The position numbers and the translations under genes are program-made. A stretch of DNA of 64,000 bases, from positions 248,001 to 312,000 of the forward strand of contig CALWSL010000001.1 in assembly GCA_944384205.1 (NCBI GenBank), in the 5' to 3' direction. Below the pieces are notes generated by a model, which saw only the letters and a list, made by a program, of their open reading frames with translations, did not search any database and was not told the origin of the DNA. Shown in pieces: positions 7,176-15,562 of the stretch. The DNA comes from an uncultured Acetatifactor sp. (lineage in GTDB: Bacteria; Bacillota; Clostridia; Lachnospirales; Lachnospiraceae). Numbering within the stretch: the first letter of the stretch is position 1; each line of letters begins with the position of its first letter.

Positions 7176-9179
7176 TTAAAAAATTGTTCTGTCATCATAT
7201 TGCTGCGTTTTCTTTCTGTTCCTTTTATCCCTCTTTCCTTTTTCGCCATGTATCTCCGTTACCGTCTCGTCAGAAACACTTATGAAAATCAGAATACTTC
7301 TTGCTGGAACCCTGCATCTGATTTCCGCACTTTTTTCTTCCACACCGACATTCGCCGGCTTCTCCGGAATATCAGATGCAGAAGTTTTATCCTTTCTTTG
7401 TGTCTGCCAAACGGCATCTTCCTCCGTGGTCAAAAGCATCTGCCATCTCAACCCCTTTGGCAGTCTGGGCAGTCCCAATTCATGTTCTTCCCAATGGAGA
7501 TTCATAGCCATATAAAAGAAGCAGTCCTCCTCCGTGCGGTTAACTTTCGCGTATTTACCGCAATACATTAATCCCACGCATCTGCTGTAGCTTTCCATCC
7601 GGGGATGCCACGCATTCAGTCCGTGATAGGACAAATCGGGATATCCGCAGGCAATATAATCCATAATTCTCGGTTCCTTAGGCTGATGCAGAATGGGATG
7701 TGCCTTTCGGATTTTCACAAGCTGCTTAAAAAAGGAATGAATCTCCGCATTTCGCTCTATATCCCGCCAGTCAAGCCACGTCACCGTGTTATCCTGACAG
7801 TAAGGATTGTTATTCCCCTTCTGAGAATTGCCGAATTCATCTCCCATAAAAATAAGGGGAGCCGACTGACTAAACAGCAGCATACAAAAAGCGTTTTTTA
7901 TCTGCCGCAAACGCAGAGCCGTCACCCTCCTGCGCCGTGATTTTCCTTCCTCTCCGCAGTTCCAGCTACAGTTATAGTCACTGCCGTCCCTGTTGTTTTC
8001 GCCGTTAGCTTCATTATGCTTTCTGTCATAAGAAACCATATCCATGAGAGACATTCCGTAATAATTGGACATATAATGTATCCGTCCCATCTTCTCCGGA
8101 ATATGGCGCATCTGATAAAGAGCTGTCTGCACCATGCCCTCGTCCCCTTTTAAAAACTTTCTTGCGGCATAATAATAATCATCCTGATAACAAGCCAGAT
8201 TGCGATATGCAGGATATTCCTCTTTTTTGTAGATTACATCCGTATCAAAACCGTAATACCAAAGCTTTGTATCCGCAAACAGCGGATCCCTTGCAAGCAG
8301 CTCCACCGGAAGATTTTCCCCCATCAGGTGAAAACCGTCCACATGATATTCCAGAACCCAGTATCGCAATATCTCGGGAATTTCGGTAAATGCTACCTCC
8401 TTCGGAAAATAAAACTGCATTACAATTTCCATTCCCTGCCTGTGAAACTCTCTGACAAGCTCCTTAAATTCCAAAGAAGCATCATCTCCCGCCGCATAGG
8501 CTGCCTTTGGCGCATAATAATACCCCTTTTTATAGCCCCAGTAATTCAGCTTCTTAGAGGAAAGGATATCCAAATCCTCATCGCTTACCAGATAAGGCAG
8601 TTCATTTTTCCGCTCCTCTCGGGAAGGAATTTCAAGAAACTCATAAGCGGGCTGCAATTCTACCGTAGTTACACCGATTTCCTGCAAATAAGAAAGTTTT
8701 TCCAATATTCCCCGGAAAGTGCCGCGATGGGCAACGCCGGAGGATATATGCTTCGTAAAGCCTCTTACATGCAAAAGATAACAGAAGCAATCTTCATAAG
8801 AAATTCTGGGATTCGTGGTCCCCTGCCAGTCAAAATCCGCTGTCAAAAACGCCGCCTTCAAATCCTTATTATTTCGTTCTCTTCCATATCTGTTTCTGCC
8901 TGCGAAGGCGGCTGCATGATAGTCCGGCACAATCGTATCTTCCTCATAAAACTGATAAGAAATTTCATCAGGTTTATATTTTGTCAAAAATTGAACATAA
9001 ACATTTCCAATTTTTTGCTTCCTGTCAAACGGAATTTTTTCAAGTTTTTTCCCTGAAGCTCTGTCATATATCAGAATTCCGCAGGACTGCTTCGCGGAAA
9101 CAAAGGAAAACCGAATACCGTCTCCCTCACAATGCGCGCCAAGAGGATATGGCTTTATCTGCATATTATGTTCTGTCAT
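7176..9179 (-). CDS. GH13 amylase/isoamylase-fold protein with degenerate active site
   Basis: The 667-residue protein resembles GlgX/isoamylase-type debranching enzymes over its length: an N-terminal beta-sandwich, LNYWGYKKGYYYAPKAAY, then VSYDRKHNEANGENNRDG, SWNCGEEG, IFMGDEFGNSQKGNNNPYC and TVTWLDWRDI. The catalytic positions are replaced, though. Region I has MQFYFPK where DVVYNH is expected. Region II has GFHLM where GFRxD (nucleophile) is expected. Region III has LWYYGFD where the general-acid Glu (LIAEPWD) should be. Region IV has SNYYG in place of AHDG. Hydrolysis therefore looks unlikely; carbohydrate binding or a structural role is possible. The ATG at 9179 has GGAGG five bases upstream; in-frame ATGs at 9191 and 9203 also exist. 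Confidence 0.82.
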   Translation of the reverse strand: MTEHNMQIKPYPLGAHCEGDGIRFSFVSAKQSCGILIYDRASGKKLEKIPFDRKQKIGNVYVQFLTKYKPDEISYQFYEEDTIVPDYHAAAFAGRNRYGRERNNKDLKAAFLTADFDWQGTTNPRISYEDCFCYLLHVRGFTKHISSGVAHRGTFRGILEKLSYLQEIGVTTVELQPAYEFLEIPSREERKNELPYLVSDEDLDILSSKKLNYWGYKKGYYYAPKAAYAAGDDASLEFKELVREFHRQGMEIVMQFYFPKEVAFTEIPEILRYWVLEYHVDGFHLMGENLPVELLARDPLFADTKLWYYGFDTDVIYKKEEYPAYRNLACYQDDYYYAARKFLKGDEGMVQTALYQMRHIPEKMGRIHYMSNYYGMSLMDMVSYDRKHNEANGENNRDGSDYNCSWNCGEEGKSRRRRVTALRLRQIKNAFCMLLFSQSAPLIFMGDEFGNSQKGNNNPYCQDNTVTWLDWRDIERNAEIHSFFKQLVKIRKAHPILHQPKEPRIMDYIACGYPDLSYHGLNAWHPRMESYSRCVGLMYCGKYAKVNRTEEDCFFYMAMNLHWEEHELGLPRLPKGLRWQMLLTTEEDAVWQTQRKDKTSASDIPEKPANVGVEEKSAEIRCRVPARSILIFISVSDETVTEIHGEKGKRDKRNRKKTQQYDDRTIF

Positions 9180-9225
9180 CACAACCTCCATTCCGCCTCC
9201 CACGGCAAATCAATGTACTGTTTTT

Positions 9226-9254
9226 ATTATAATGTATTGCATGAAAAATCACAA
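9226..9254 (-). promoter_or_regulatory. Promoter of the GH13-like gene
   Basis: Minus-strand -35 TTGTGA (9254-9249), 17 bases, -10 TATAAT (9231-9226). It overlaps the divergent promoter for the DUF1292 gene. Confidence 0.65.
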
Positions 9255-9265
9255 GCGGTTATACT
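9237..9265 (+). promoter_or_regulatory. Promoter of the DUF1292 gene
   Basis: -35 TTGCAT (9237-9242), 17 bases, -10 TATACT (9260-9265). The two divergent promoters are interleaved, so polymerase at one should block the other. Confidence 0.6.
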
Positions 9266-9323
9266 TATAGAAACAGGAAACAACACACCTGAAAACAAAA
9301 AAGCACATAATAAGGAGACTGCT

Positions 9324-9641
9324 ATGGCAAAGAACAATGATGTAAACGATGAAGAAATGACTGTTGAGTTAGAGCTGGAGGATGGCACTGTTGTCAATTG
9401 TGCTGTCATTACCATCCTCACTGTGGAGAAAAATGATTATATCGTTCTCCTGCCTTTAAATGAGAACGGCGATAACGAGGACGGTGAAGTATGGTTTTAT
9501 CGCTATCACGAAAATCCCGATGACCCCAATGAAGAACCCGAACTGGATTTCATTGAGGATGACGATGAGTATGAAAAGGTTGCGGATGCCTTTGACGAGT
9601 ATCTTGATAACTGTGAATTTGATGAGCTGGTGGAAGAATAA
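9324..9641 (+). CDS. DUF1292 family acidic protein
   Basis: The 105-residue, very acidic protein starts MAKNNDVNDEEMTVELELEDG and has the DUF1292 core (two-strand pattern ending [22 protein letters not shown]) followed by an Asp/Glu-rich tail. DUF1292 proteins are widespread in Firmicutes, as in the yrzB neighbourhood, and their function is unknown. The ATG at 9324 follows AAGGAG by six bases; the open frame extends upstream to 9132 but without a suitable site. Its last 136 bases overlap, on the opposite strand, the 3' end of the helicase gene. Confidence 0.85.
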   Translation: MAKNNDVNDEEMTVELELEDGTVVNCAVITILTVEKNDYIVLLPLNENGDNEDGEVWFYRYHENPDDPNEEPELDFIEDDDEYEKVADAFDEYLDNCEFDELVEE

Positions 9642-11524
9642 GTCTTAAACAGTTTATTTAAAAATCTGGATGGCAGCCTGGGGCGTTCCTTCGTACCTGT
9701 CAGGTATAGAAGCTCCAGGCTTTCCTTTGCCCTTGTCATCGCCACATAAAAGATTCTCCGCTCCTCCTCACAGCTCTCATCATCCGGCATATTTCCATGG
9801 GGATATATCTTTTCATTGCAGTCCGGGATATAAACACTGTCAAATTCCAAGCCTTTTGCGGCATGCACCGTCATCAGGGATATTGCGGGAACTTCCGCGC
9901 CCCCCGCTGCGCCCTTCTCCAAATTTTTCGAATAATTCTCCTGCGCCTCCATCCATTCGGACACTGTTTCATAGCCCGCCGCATCCTCTCCCAGCCATTT
10001 CAGCAATTCCTCCCATTCCCGCCATTGTTCTTTCCGACTGCCTGCTCTCTCCCGTAAATAAGTATCATATCCAATCACTCTTCTGATATAATGTACCGCA
10101 AGAAAAGGGGACAAATTCTTTAAATACGCCATCTGCCTCTCCCATTTTTCTATTCTCCGTATAACTTCCGCTGTTTTGGGAGTTACTTCTCTCTGACGGT
10201 AATAATCACATATTTTCTGATAATCCGGCATCCCTTCCTCCGCTCCCAGAGCTTCCCTGCTGATATATCTGGAGGGCTTATTCAGAATCTGTAAAAAAGA
10301 GGCTCTGTCATTCTGCCCCGCCGCCAGCCTGATATACGCCATGATATCTCTGACGGCAAAATGCTCGTAAATACTTCTGACTTTTTCTTTCATGGTATAG
10401 GCAATCCCTTCCCTGTTAAGTCTGACTGCAAGACCCTGCATATAGGAATTCGTCCGGAACAGTACGCCGATCTTTTTCTCCGAAGGGGGTTTCTTAAGTC
10501 TGGAAATTAGATAGCGGTACTGCTGATCTCGCTCTGAAAATGCCCGTATCGTTACAGCCTCTTCCCTGTCATACATAGCCTGCTCCTTATCCGGCGATGC
10601 CTTTAACTCTTTAAAAAATCTGTTCTTATTTTCTCCTATTACATCCAAAGAAGCCCGGATAATCTCAGGTCTGCTTCTGTAATTAAGATTTAAAGATATC
10701 TGCTTCGCCTGATAATCCTGCGCAAAACGCTTTAAGCAGTCAGGCTTGGAACCGCGAAAACCGTAAATGGACTGATCGTCGTCGCCTACCGCAAATAAGT
10801 TTGCAGATTTTGCCGCCAGCAGACGGATTACCTCATACTGCATGGGCGAAATATCCTGAAATTCATCCATCAGAATATGGTGAAAGCGCCCCTGCCAGTA
10901 TTCTCTCAGGTTTTTGTCGTCGCTCAATGCCTTGCGGCATTCATAAATCATATCATCAAAGTCAAAGGCTCTTACACGCTTCCGTTCTCTTTCATATTTT
11001 TCCAGAATCATCTGAAAATGAGACTGCCACTCCATAGAAAGCTTACTTTTAGCCTCCTCAAAGTTTTCCGTATTCTTAAAACAGCTTATCGCAGCCAGGA
11101 TATTTAGTGCGTCGTCCGATATGTTATTTTGTCTGTCTTGCAGTTCTTCTTTGGGAATCTGTTCTTTGAGAACAGGGGTAATGAGTTTCCGCTTCTGTGC
11201 TTCTGTCAGAAGCTGATTGGAATTCAGAACATGGGATTCTCTCAATATGTGATAAAAAACAGAGTGAAAGGTTCCGAAATTGACGGGTAATATTTGAGAG
11301 GATAGTTGTTGAAATCGATTCTGCATGGAAAATGCAGCATCCCTTGTGAAGGTAATGACAAGAATGTTCTCAGGCTTTACATCTTCTCTCTCCAAAAGAT
11401 AAAAAATGCGTTGTGTTATCGTGTGGGTTTTTCCGGAACCGGGACCTGCCAATACCAGCAAAGCCCCGTTCCCGTGCATCACAGCATCCCGCTGTGCGTC
11501 ATTTAAGCTGCCTAAATCAAGCAT
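9506..11524 (-). CDS. UvrD/PcrA-family ATP-dependent DNA helicase (SF1A)
   Basis: A 3'-5' DNA helicase of the repair/replication family. The 672-residue protein shows motif [17 protein letters not shown] near the N-terminus, motif Ia [11 protein letters not shown], motif [12 protein letters not shown], motif [13 protein letters not shown], motif IV YRSRPEI, motif [19 protein letters not shown] and motif [14 protein letters not shown]. It is slightly shorter than PcrA (about 720-740). The ATG at 11524 lies inside the end of gltX (8-base overlap); a TTG at 11539 is an alternative but poorly spaced start. The last roughly 50 residues are a Ser-rich tail encoded by DNA antisense to the DUF1292 gene, outside the family core. 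Confidence 0.9.
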   Translation of the reverse strand: MLDLGSLNDAQRDAVMHGNGALLVLAGPGSGKTHTITQRIFYLLEREDVKPENILVITFTRDAAFSMQNRFQQLSSQILPVNFGTFHSVFYHILRESHVLNSNQLLTEAQKRKLITPVLKEQIPKEELQDRQNNISDDALNILAAISCFKNTENFEEAKSKLSMEWQSHFQMILEKYERERKRVRAFDFDDMIYECRKALSDDKNLREYWQGRFHHILMDEFQDISPMQYEVIRLLAAKSANLFAVGDDDQSIYGFRGSKPDCLKRFAQDYQAKQISLNLNYRSRPEIIRASLDVIGENKNRFFKELKASPDKEQAMYDREEAVTIRAFSERDQQYRYLISRLKKPPSEKKIGVLFRTNSYMQGLAVRLNREGIAYTMKEKVRSIYEHFAVRDIMAYIRLAAGQNDRASFLQILNKPSRYISREALGAEEGMPDYQKICDYYRQREVTPKTAEVIRRIEKWERQMAYLKNLSPFLAVHYIRRVIGYDTYLRERAGSRKEQWREWEELLKWLGEDAAGYETVSEWMEAQENYSKNLEKGAAGGAEVPAISLMTVHAAKGLEFDSVYIPDCNEKIYPHGNMPDDESCEEERRIFYVAMTRAKESLELLYLTGTKERPRLPSRFLNKLFKTYSSTSSSNSQLSRYSSKASATFSYSSSSSMKSSSGSSLGSSGFS

Positions 11525-12974
11525 TTTCCAACAGTTCAATTCCTTTACGGATTCTTATCAGGGACTCTTCTTTGCCCAGAACCTCCATGATTTCCGTCGC
11601 GCCGGCAGGCGTCATCTGCTTGCCGGATACCGCTGTACGAATGGGCCACATCACATAGCCGTTCTTACAGCCCTTCTCCTCCACATATGTTACAAGAGTC
11701 TGATACAGCCCGTCATTACTGTAATCCTCCTGTGCCTCCAGAATTGGAAGAATTTCCTTTAAAACCTCAAGCGAAGAAGCGCTGTCAGTTTTCATCTTCT
11801 TATGGGTATACATAGACACATCATATTCGGGAAGCTCCTCAAAGAAATCAACATGACCTGCGATATCAGGGAACACCTCGATACGTGTCTTGACCATTGC
11901 CGCAATCTTCTTCAAATCATAATTCTTTGTAATCGCCTTTTTTAAATAGGGCTCCGCCATCTCATAAAAGGTATCAAAATCCATCGCCTTTAAGTATTCG
12001 CCGTTCATCCAGCGAAGCTTCACAATATCGAATACCGCTGGAGATTTGCTGATTCTGTGATAATCAAACTCTTTTATCAGCTCATCCAGAGAAAAGATTT
12101 CTTTGTTGTCCTCAGGACTCCATCCGAGAAGCGCCACATAATTGACAATGGCCTCCGTCACAAATCCCTGATCGATTAAGTCTTCAAAAGAAGCATGTCC
12201 GCTGCGCTTGCTCAGCTTCTTATGATTCTCATCAGTAATCAGGGGAAGATGGATATAAACCGGAACCTCCCAGCCGAATGCTTCATATAATCTCACATAC
12301 TTAGGGGAAGAAGAAAGATATTCGTTTCCTCTCACAACATGGGTGATATTCATGGTATGGTCATCCACTACATTCGCAAAATTGTAAGTGGGATAACCGT
12401 CTGACTTAATCAGAATCATATCATCCAGCTCGGAATTGCTTACCGTGATATCTCCATACAATTCATCATGGAAGGTTGTCGTTCCCTCATTGGGAATATT
12501 CTGTCTGATTACAAAGGGCTTGCCTTCCGCCAGATTTTTCTCTACCTCCTCCTTGGATAAGGTCAGGCAGTGCTTGTCATAAATCATAATCTCTTTGCCG
12601 TCCACCACCTCTGTTTTCAGAGAAGAAAGTCTTTCCTTATCACAGAAACAATAATATGCCTCGCCCTTCTCCACAAGCTCCCTCGCATATTTCATATAGA
12701 TACCGGTCTTCATGCGCTCGCTCTGTACATAGGGACCGTAGCCGCCGTCCTTGTCGGGACCTTCATCATGGATAAGCCCGGTCTTTTCCAGCGTACGGTA
12801 TATAATCTCCGTAGCACCCTCCACATATCTCTCCTGATCGGTATCCTCAATACGCAGCATAAAGTCGCCGCCGCTATGCTTTGCAATCAAAAATTCATAT
12901 AATGCAGAACGCAGATTGCCAACGTGCATTTTGCCTGTCGGACTTGGCGCGTATCTTGTTCTAATCTTTGTCAT
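11517..12974 (-). CDS. gltX: Glutamate-tRNA ligase
   Basis: Charges tRNA-Glu. The 485-residue class I synthetase has the HIGH-type motif in [18 protein letters not shown] and the KMSKS-type motif as [12 protein letters not shown], plus [13 protein letters not shown] and [10 protein letters not shown] near the anticodon-binding end. The start has GGAGG six bases upstream and a promoter 28-56 bases upstream. I see no T-box leader in the 75-base gap. It overlaps the helicase gene downstream, and the two are probably one transcript. Confidence 0.97.
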   Translation of the reverse strand: MTKIRTRYAPSPTGKMHVGNLRSALYEFLIAKHSGGDFMLRIEDTDQERYVEGATEIIYRTLEKTGLIHDEGPDKDGGYGPYVQSERMKTGIYMKYARELVEKGEAYYCFCDKERLSSLKTEVVDGKEIMIYDKHCLTLSKEEVEKNLAEGKPFVIRQNIPNEGTTTFHDELYGDITVSNSELDDMILIKSDGYPTYNFANVVDDHTMNITHVVRGNEYLSSSPKYVRLYEAFGWEVPVYIHLPLITDENHKKLSKRSGHASFEDLIDQGFVTEAIVNYVALLGWSPEDNKEIFSLDELIKEFDYHRISKSPAVFDIVKLRWMNGEYLKAMDFDTFYEMAEPYLKKAITKNYDLKKIAAMVKTRIEVFPDIAGHVDFFEELPEYDVSMYTHKKMKTDSASSLEVLKEILPILEAQEDYSNDGLYQTLVTYVEEKGCKNGYVMWPIRTAVSGKQMTPAGATEIMEVLGKEESLIRIRKGIELLENA

Positions 12975-13002
12975 GACTGCCTCCTAAATATTTAATCAAT
13001 TT

Positions 13003-13031
13003 ATTTTATCTTCTTTTCATAAAATCCGCAA
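13003..13031 (-). promoter_or_regulatory. Promoter of gltX
   Basis: Minus strand -35 TTGCGG (13031-13026), 17 bases, -10 TAAAAT (13008-13003), followed within 20 bases by the AGGAGG site of gltX. Confidence 0.6.
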
Positions 13032-13049
13032 TCTTTTTCCGAATATTTT

Positions 13050-13826
13050 TTAATTCCGAAACAATCGTCCCTTTAACATCATCGTTCCCATCGTCTGCGG
13101 CAAATCCTTCTTATCCTTGTGTTCTTCCTCCGATTCTGCAATTCTCTTTCTGATATCCTGCATATGCTTATCCAGCGCAGCGCTGGTCTCCGCACATGCA
13201 ACCAGCTCCCTTGCAAGCTGTTCCGCCTCCTCATCAGGAATATTTTTCTTATAGCGCAGCTTATGCTCCAGACTCGCCCAGAAATCCATGGCAATGGTGC
13301 GAAGCTGTACCTCTACTTTCATCATTCGTTTCTCATTATGCAGAAAGATAGGAATCTCCACAATCAGATGCAGACTTCTGTAACCGCTGGGTTTTGGATT
13401 TTTAATGTAATCCTTCTTTTCAATTAATCTCACATCATCCTGCTTTAAGAGGCAATCTGCCAGCATATAAATATCATCCTGAAAGGAACAGACCACACGC
13501 ACGCCTGCGATATCCCTGATATTTTCCTCCAGAGATGCCAATGTCAGCGGAATATCCTTGCTGCGCACTTTTTTCACAATACTCTCCATAGACTTCACAC
13601 GGGATTTGATGCTCTCTATGGGATTACGGTCATATTGCAGGGAAAATTGTTCATTTAATACTTTAAATTTCGTTTCCACCTCCATAATCGCACATCGGTA
13701 ATATGCCATCAGGGTATCATAAGGCAGACGGTTCTGCTGTAAAAATTCGATAAACTCATCCGACATCAGATTGTCGCGCACAAACTGTCTCTGTGTCTGT
13801 TTGAAAAATTGATTCAAACCGCCCAT
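13050..13826 (-). CDS. relQ: Small alarmone synthetase RelQ (GTP pyrophosphokinase family)
   Basis: Synthesises (p)ppGpp by transferring pyrophosphate from ATP to GTP/GDP. The 258-residue protein contains only the synthetase domain, as in RelQ/YjbM (about 210-250 residues). Visible elements are IKSRVKSMESIVKKV, IRDIAGVRVVCSFQDDIY (acidic site), NPKPSGYRSLHLIV (Gly-rich nucleotide-binding loop), VEVQLRTIAMDFWASLEHKL and the C-terminal helices. No HD hydrolase, TGS or ACT domain is present, so it is not the long Rel. It has its own promoter at 13860-13888 and GGAGG before the ATG. Confidence 0.92.
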   Translation of the reverse strand: MGGLNQFFKQTQRQFVRDNLMSDEFIEFLQQNRLPYDTLMAYYRCAIMEVETKFKVLNEQFSLQYDRNPIESIKSRVKSMESIVKKVRSKDIPLTLASLEENIRDIAGVRVVCSFQDDIYMLADCLLKQDDVRLIEKKDYIKNPKPSGYRSLHLIVEIPIFLHNEKRMMKVEVQLRTIAMDFWASLEHKLRYKKNIPDEEAEQLARELVACAETSAALDKHMQDIRKRIAESEEEHKDKKDLPQTMGTMMLKGRLFRN

Positions 13827-13859
13827 TTATCTTTCCTCCTTTGTAGACTAGACCTTTTT

Positions 13860-13888
13860 ATTTTACCACAGCCCCCGTCTTCTGTCAG
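13860..13888 (-). promoter_or_regulatory. Promoter of relQ
   Basis: Minus strand -35 CTGACA (13888-13883), 17 bases, -10 TAAAAT (13865-13860). It lies between the hydrogenase terminator and the relQ ribosome site. Confidence 0.65.
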
Positions 13889-13902
13889 TAAACAACATCT
13901 AA

Positions 13903-13947
13903 AAAGACTATGAACCTTTTCCTAATCCTGTCGGGCTCATAGTCTTT
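13903..13947 (-). terminator. Terminator of the [FeFe] hydrogenase gene
   Basis: On the minus strand AAAGACTATGAGCC pairs with GGTTCATAGTCTTT (one G-U), with an approximately 17-base loop and TTT following. It starts about 20 bases after the hydrogenase stop. Confidence 0.8.
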
Positions 13948-13967
13948 AATATTTACTGCATAAGAAA

Positions 13968-15479
13968 TCAAAAATACTGTCCCACTCCTTCGTCAGGCAC
14001 GGACTTCTCCGCAGCGGCTTTAAACTGACTCAACTCCCTGGCAGCCTGCGCAACCGCAATATTGGTTCCCGCACCGGCAACGCAGCCGCCGGGACATGCC
14101 ATACCTTCAATCAGGCATCCGTTCTTCTTGCCGGCTTTGGCAAGCAACAGCATTTTCCGGCATTCCGCAAGACTTTCCGCATGTTCTATATGCACCTGCG
14201 TACCGGGATAATATTTCTTGATACATTCCTCAATCGCGTTCGCTACGCCGCCTGCCACACCATAGCCCCTTCCTGCAGAAGTCGCATCCCGCATCTGATC
14301 CATAGCCTGGATTTCCTCAAGTAAAATCCCTTTTGCCTCAAACATACCCACAAGCTCTTCAAAGGTAATCACGAAATCCACATCCGAGCGGACGGTTCTG
14401 CGGCTCGCCTCCAGCTTTTTGGAGGCACAGGGACCGATAAATACCACGGAAGCATCCGGGTGCTCCCTTTTTATCACACGGGCAGTCGCCACCATGGGCG
14501 TCAGTTCGTTGCTGATTTTATCAATGGTCTCAGGAAACAGCTTCTTTGCCATCATGGACCAGGAAGGACAACAGGACGTAAGCGCAAACGCCTGCTTTCC
14601 GCTTGCAACCTCCTTCACATAGTGCTCTGCCTCCGCCATACAGCCCATATCCGCACCGATTGCAGTCTCATACACATCTGCAAAGCCCAGCTCCTTTAAC
14701 GCCGTCTTAAACATATCCGGCGTCACTTTGGGACCAAACTGTCCCACAAAGGCAGGGGCAACCTGAGCAATAATCTTTCTGCCGGACTGCATTGCCCGAA
14801 TCAACTGGAATATCTGGGATTTGTCTGCAATCGCGCCAAAGGGACAGCTTACCATACACTGACCGCAGGATACGCACATATCATTGTCAATTACGGCTCT
14901 TCCCACACGGTCCGACTTAATGGCATTGACACCACAGGCTGCCTTACAGGGTCTTTCCTTATGACAAATGGCGTCGTAAGGGCAGACGCTTTTACATTTG
15001 CCGCATTTAATACATTTCTCCTGATCGATTACGGATTTTCCATTTACAAAACTGATTGCTCCCTTGGGACAAACACTCTGACAGGGATGCGCCACACATC
15101 CCATACAGGAATTCGTCACCTCATAACGATTTTCAGGGCAGGCATTGCATGCGGAAGGAATCACCTGCATCAAAGGAGGCTCATAATATTTCTCATCAAT
15201 ATTGCTTTCCTCCAACCCCTGCGTCAGATGTCCCGGACGTTCTCTGTTTTCCGGTCTTAAGCTCATACCCATCGCAAGACGGATACGCTCACGGATAATC
15301 GCGCGGTCACGATAAACACTCTCCCAGAACTCCGGTTCATCATAATCTACAATCTGGTAAGGAAGCGCCTCCATATCATCCTTCAGATTCTGGGAATGGT
15401 ATGCGAGATTCGCGACCTCCTTAAATACTCGTCTTCTTACTTTTCTAACAGGTGTATCAATACCTCTCATGGAACTCAT
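13968..15479 (-). CDS. Monomeric [FeFe] hydrogenase with ferredoxin-type clusters
   Basis: Reversible H2 enzyme coupled to ferredoxin, cytoplasmic. The 503-residue protein has an N-terminal helical part (1-100), several Cys clusters at about residues 111-215 (CNACPENRY, CMGCVAHPCQSVCP, CIKCGKCKSVCP, CVSCGQCMVSCP) for 4Fe-4S centres, then the H-cluster domain. Its three signatures are TSCCPSW (301-307), GPCASKKLE (349-357) and EGMACPGGCVAGAG (458-471). L2 has GPC rather than the usual MPC and L3 ends GAG rather than GGG. These are features I associate with the little-studied group B enzymes. All cluster cysteines, including the proton-relay Cys, are kept. HydEFG maturases are not in this window. 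Confidence 0.88.
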   Translation of the reverse strand: MSSMRGIDTPVRKVRRRVFKEVANLAYHSQNLKDDMEALPYQIVDYDEPEFWESVYRDRAIIRERIRLAMGMSLRPENRERPGHLTQGLEESNIDEKYYEPPLMQVIPSACNACPENRYEVTNSCMGCVAHPCQSVCPKGAISFVNGKSVIDQEKCIKCGKCKSVCPYDAICHKERPCKAACGVNAIKSDRVGRAVIDNDMCVSCGQCMVSCPFGAIADKSQIFQLIRAMQSGRKIIAQVAPAFVGQFGPKVTPDMFKTALKELGFADVYETAIGADMGCMAEAEHYVKEVASGKQAFALTSCCPSWSMMAKKLFPETIDKISNELTPMVATARVIKREHPDASVVFIGPCASKKLEASRRTVRSDVDFVITFEELVGMFEAKGILLEEIQAMDQMRDATSAGRGYGVAGGVANAIEECIKKYYPGTQVHIEHAESLAECRKMLLLAKAGKKNGCLIEGMACPGGCVAGAGTNIAVAQAARELSQFKAAAEKSVPDEGVGQYF

Positions 15480-15526
15480 TATTTTGCCCTCTTGTTTGAT
15501 ATTTTTTTAACACAGTTGCTTCTTTT

Positions 15527-15555
15527 ATTAAAACATAAACCACCTGTAAAATCAA
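15527..15555 (-). promoter_or_regulatory. Candidate promoter of the hydrogenase gene
   Basis: Minus strand -35 TTGATT (15555-15550), 17 bases, -10 TTTAAT (15532-15527). It is in the 83-base gap after the feoB stop, so the hydrogenase can be expressed apart from feoAB. Confidence 0.5.
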
Positions 15556-15562
15556 GTATCTA

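Noticed and set aside
8328-9056. 242-codon plus-strand frame inside the GH13-like gene
   Set aside because: Shadow of the minus-strand gene; no start site or domain.
12975-13049. T-box leader for gltX
   Set aside because: The gap is only 75 bases with a normal promoter, far too short for a T-box.
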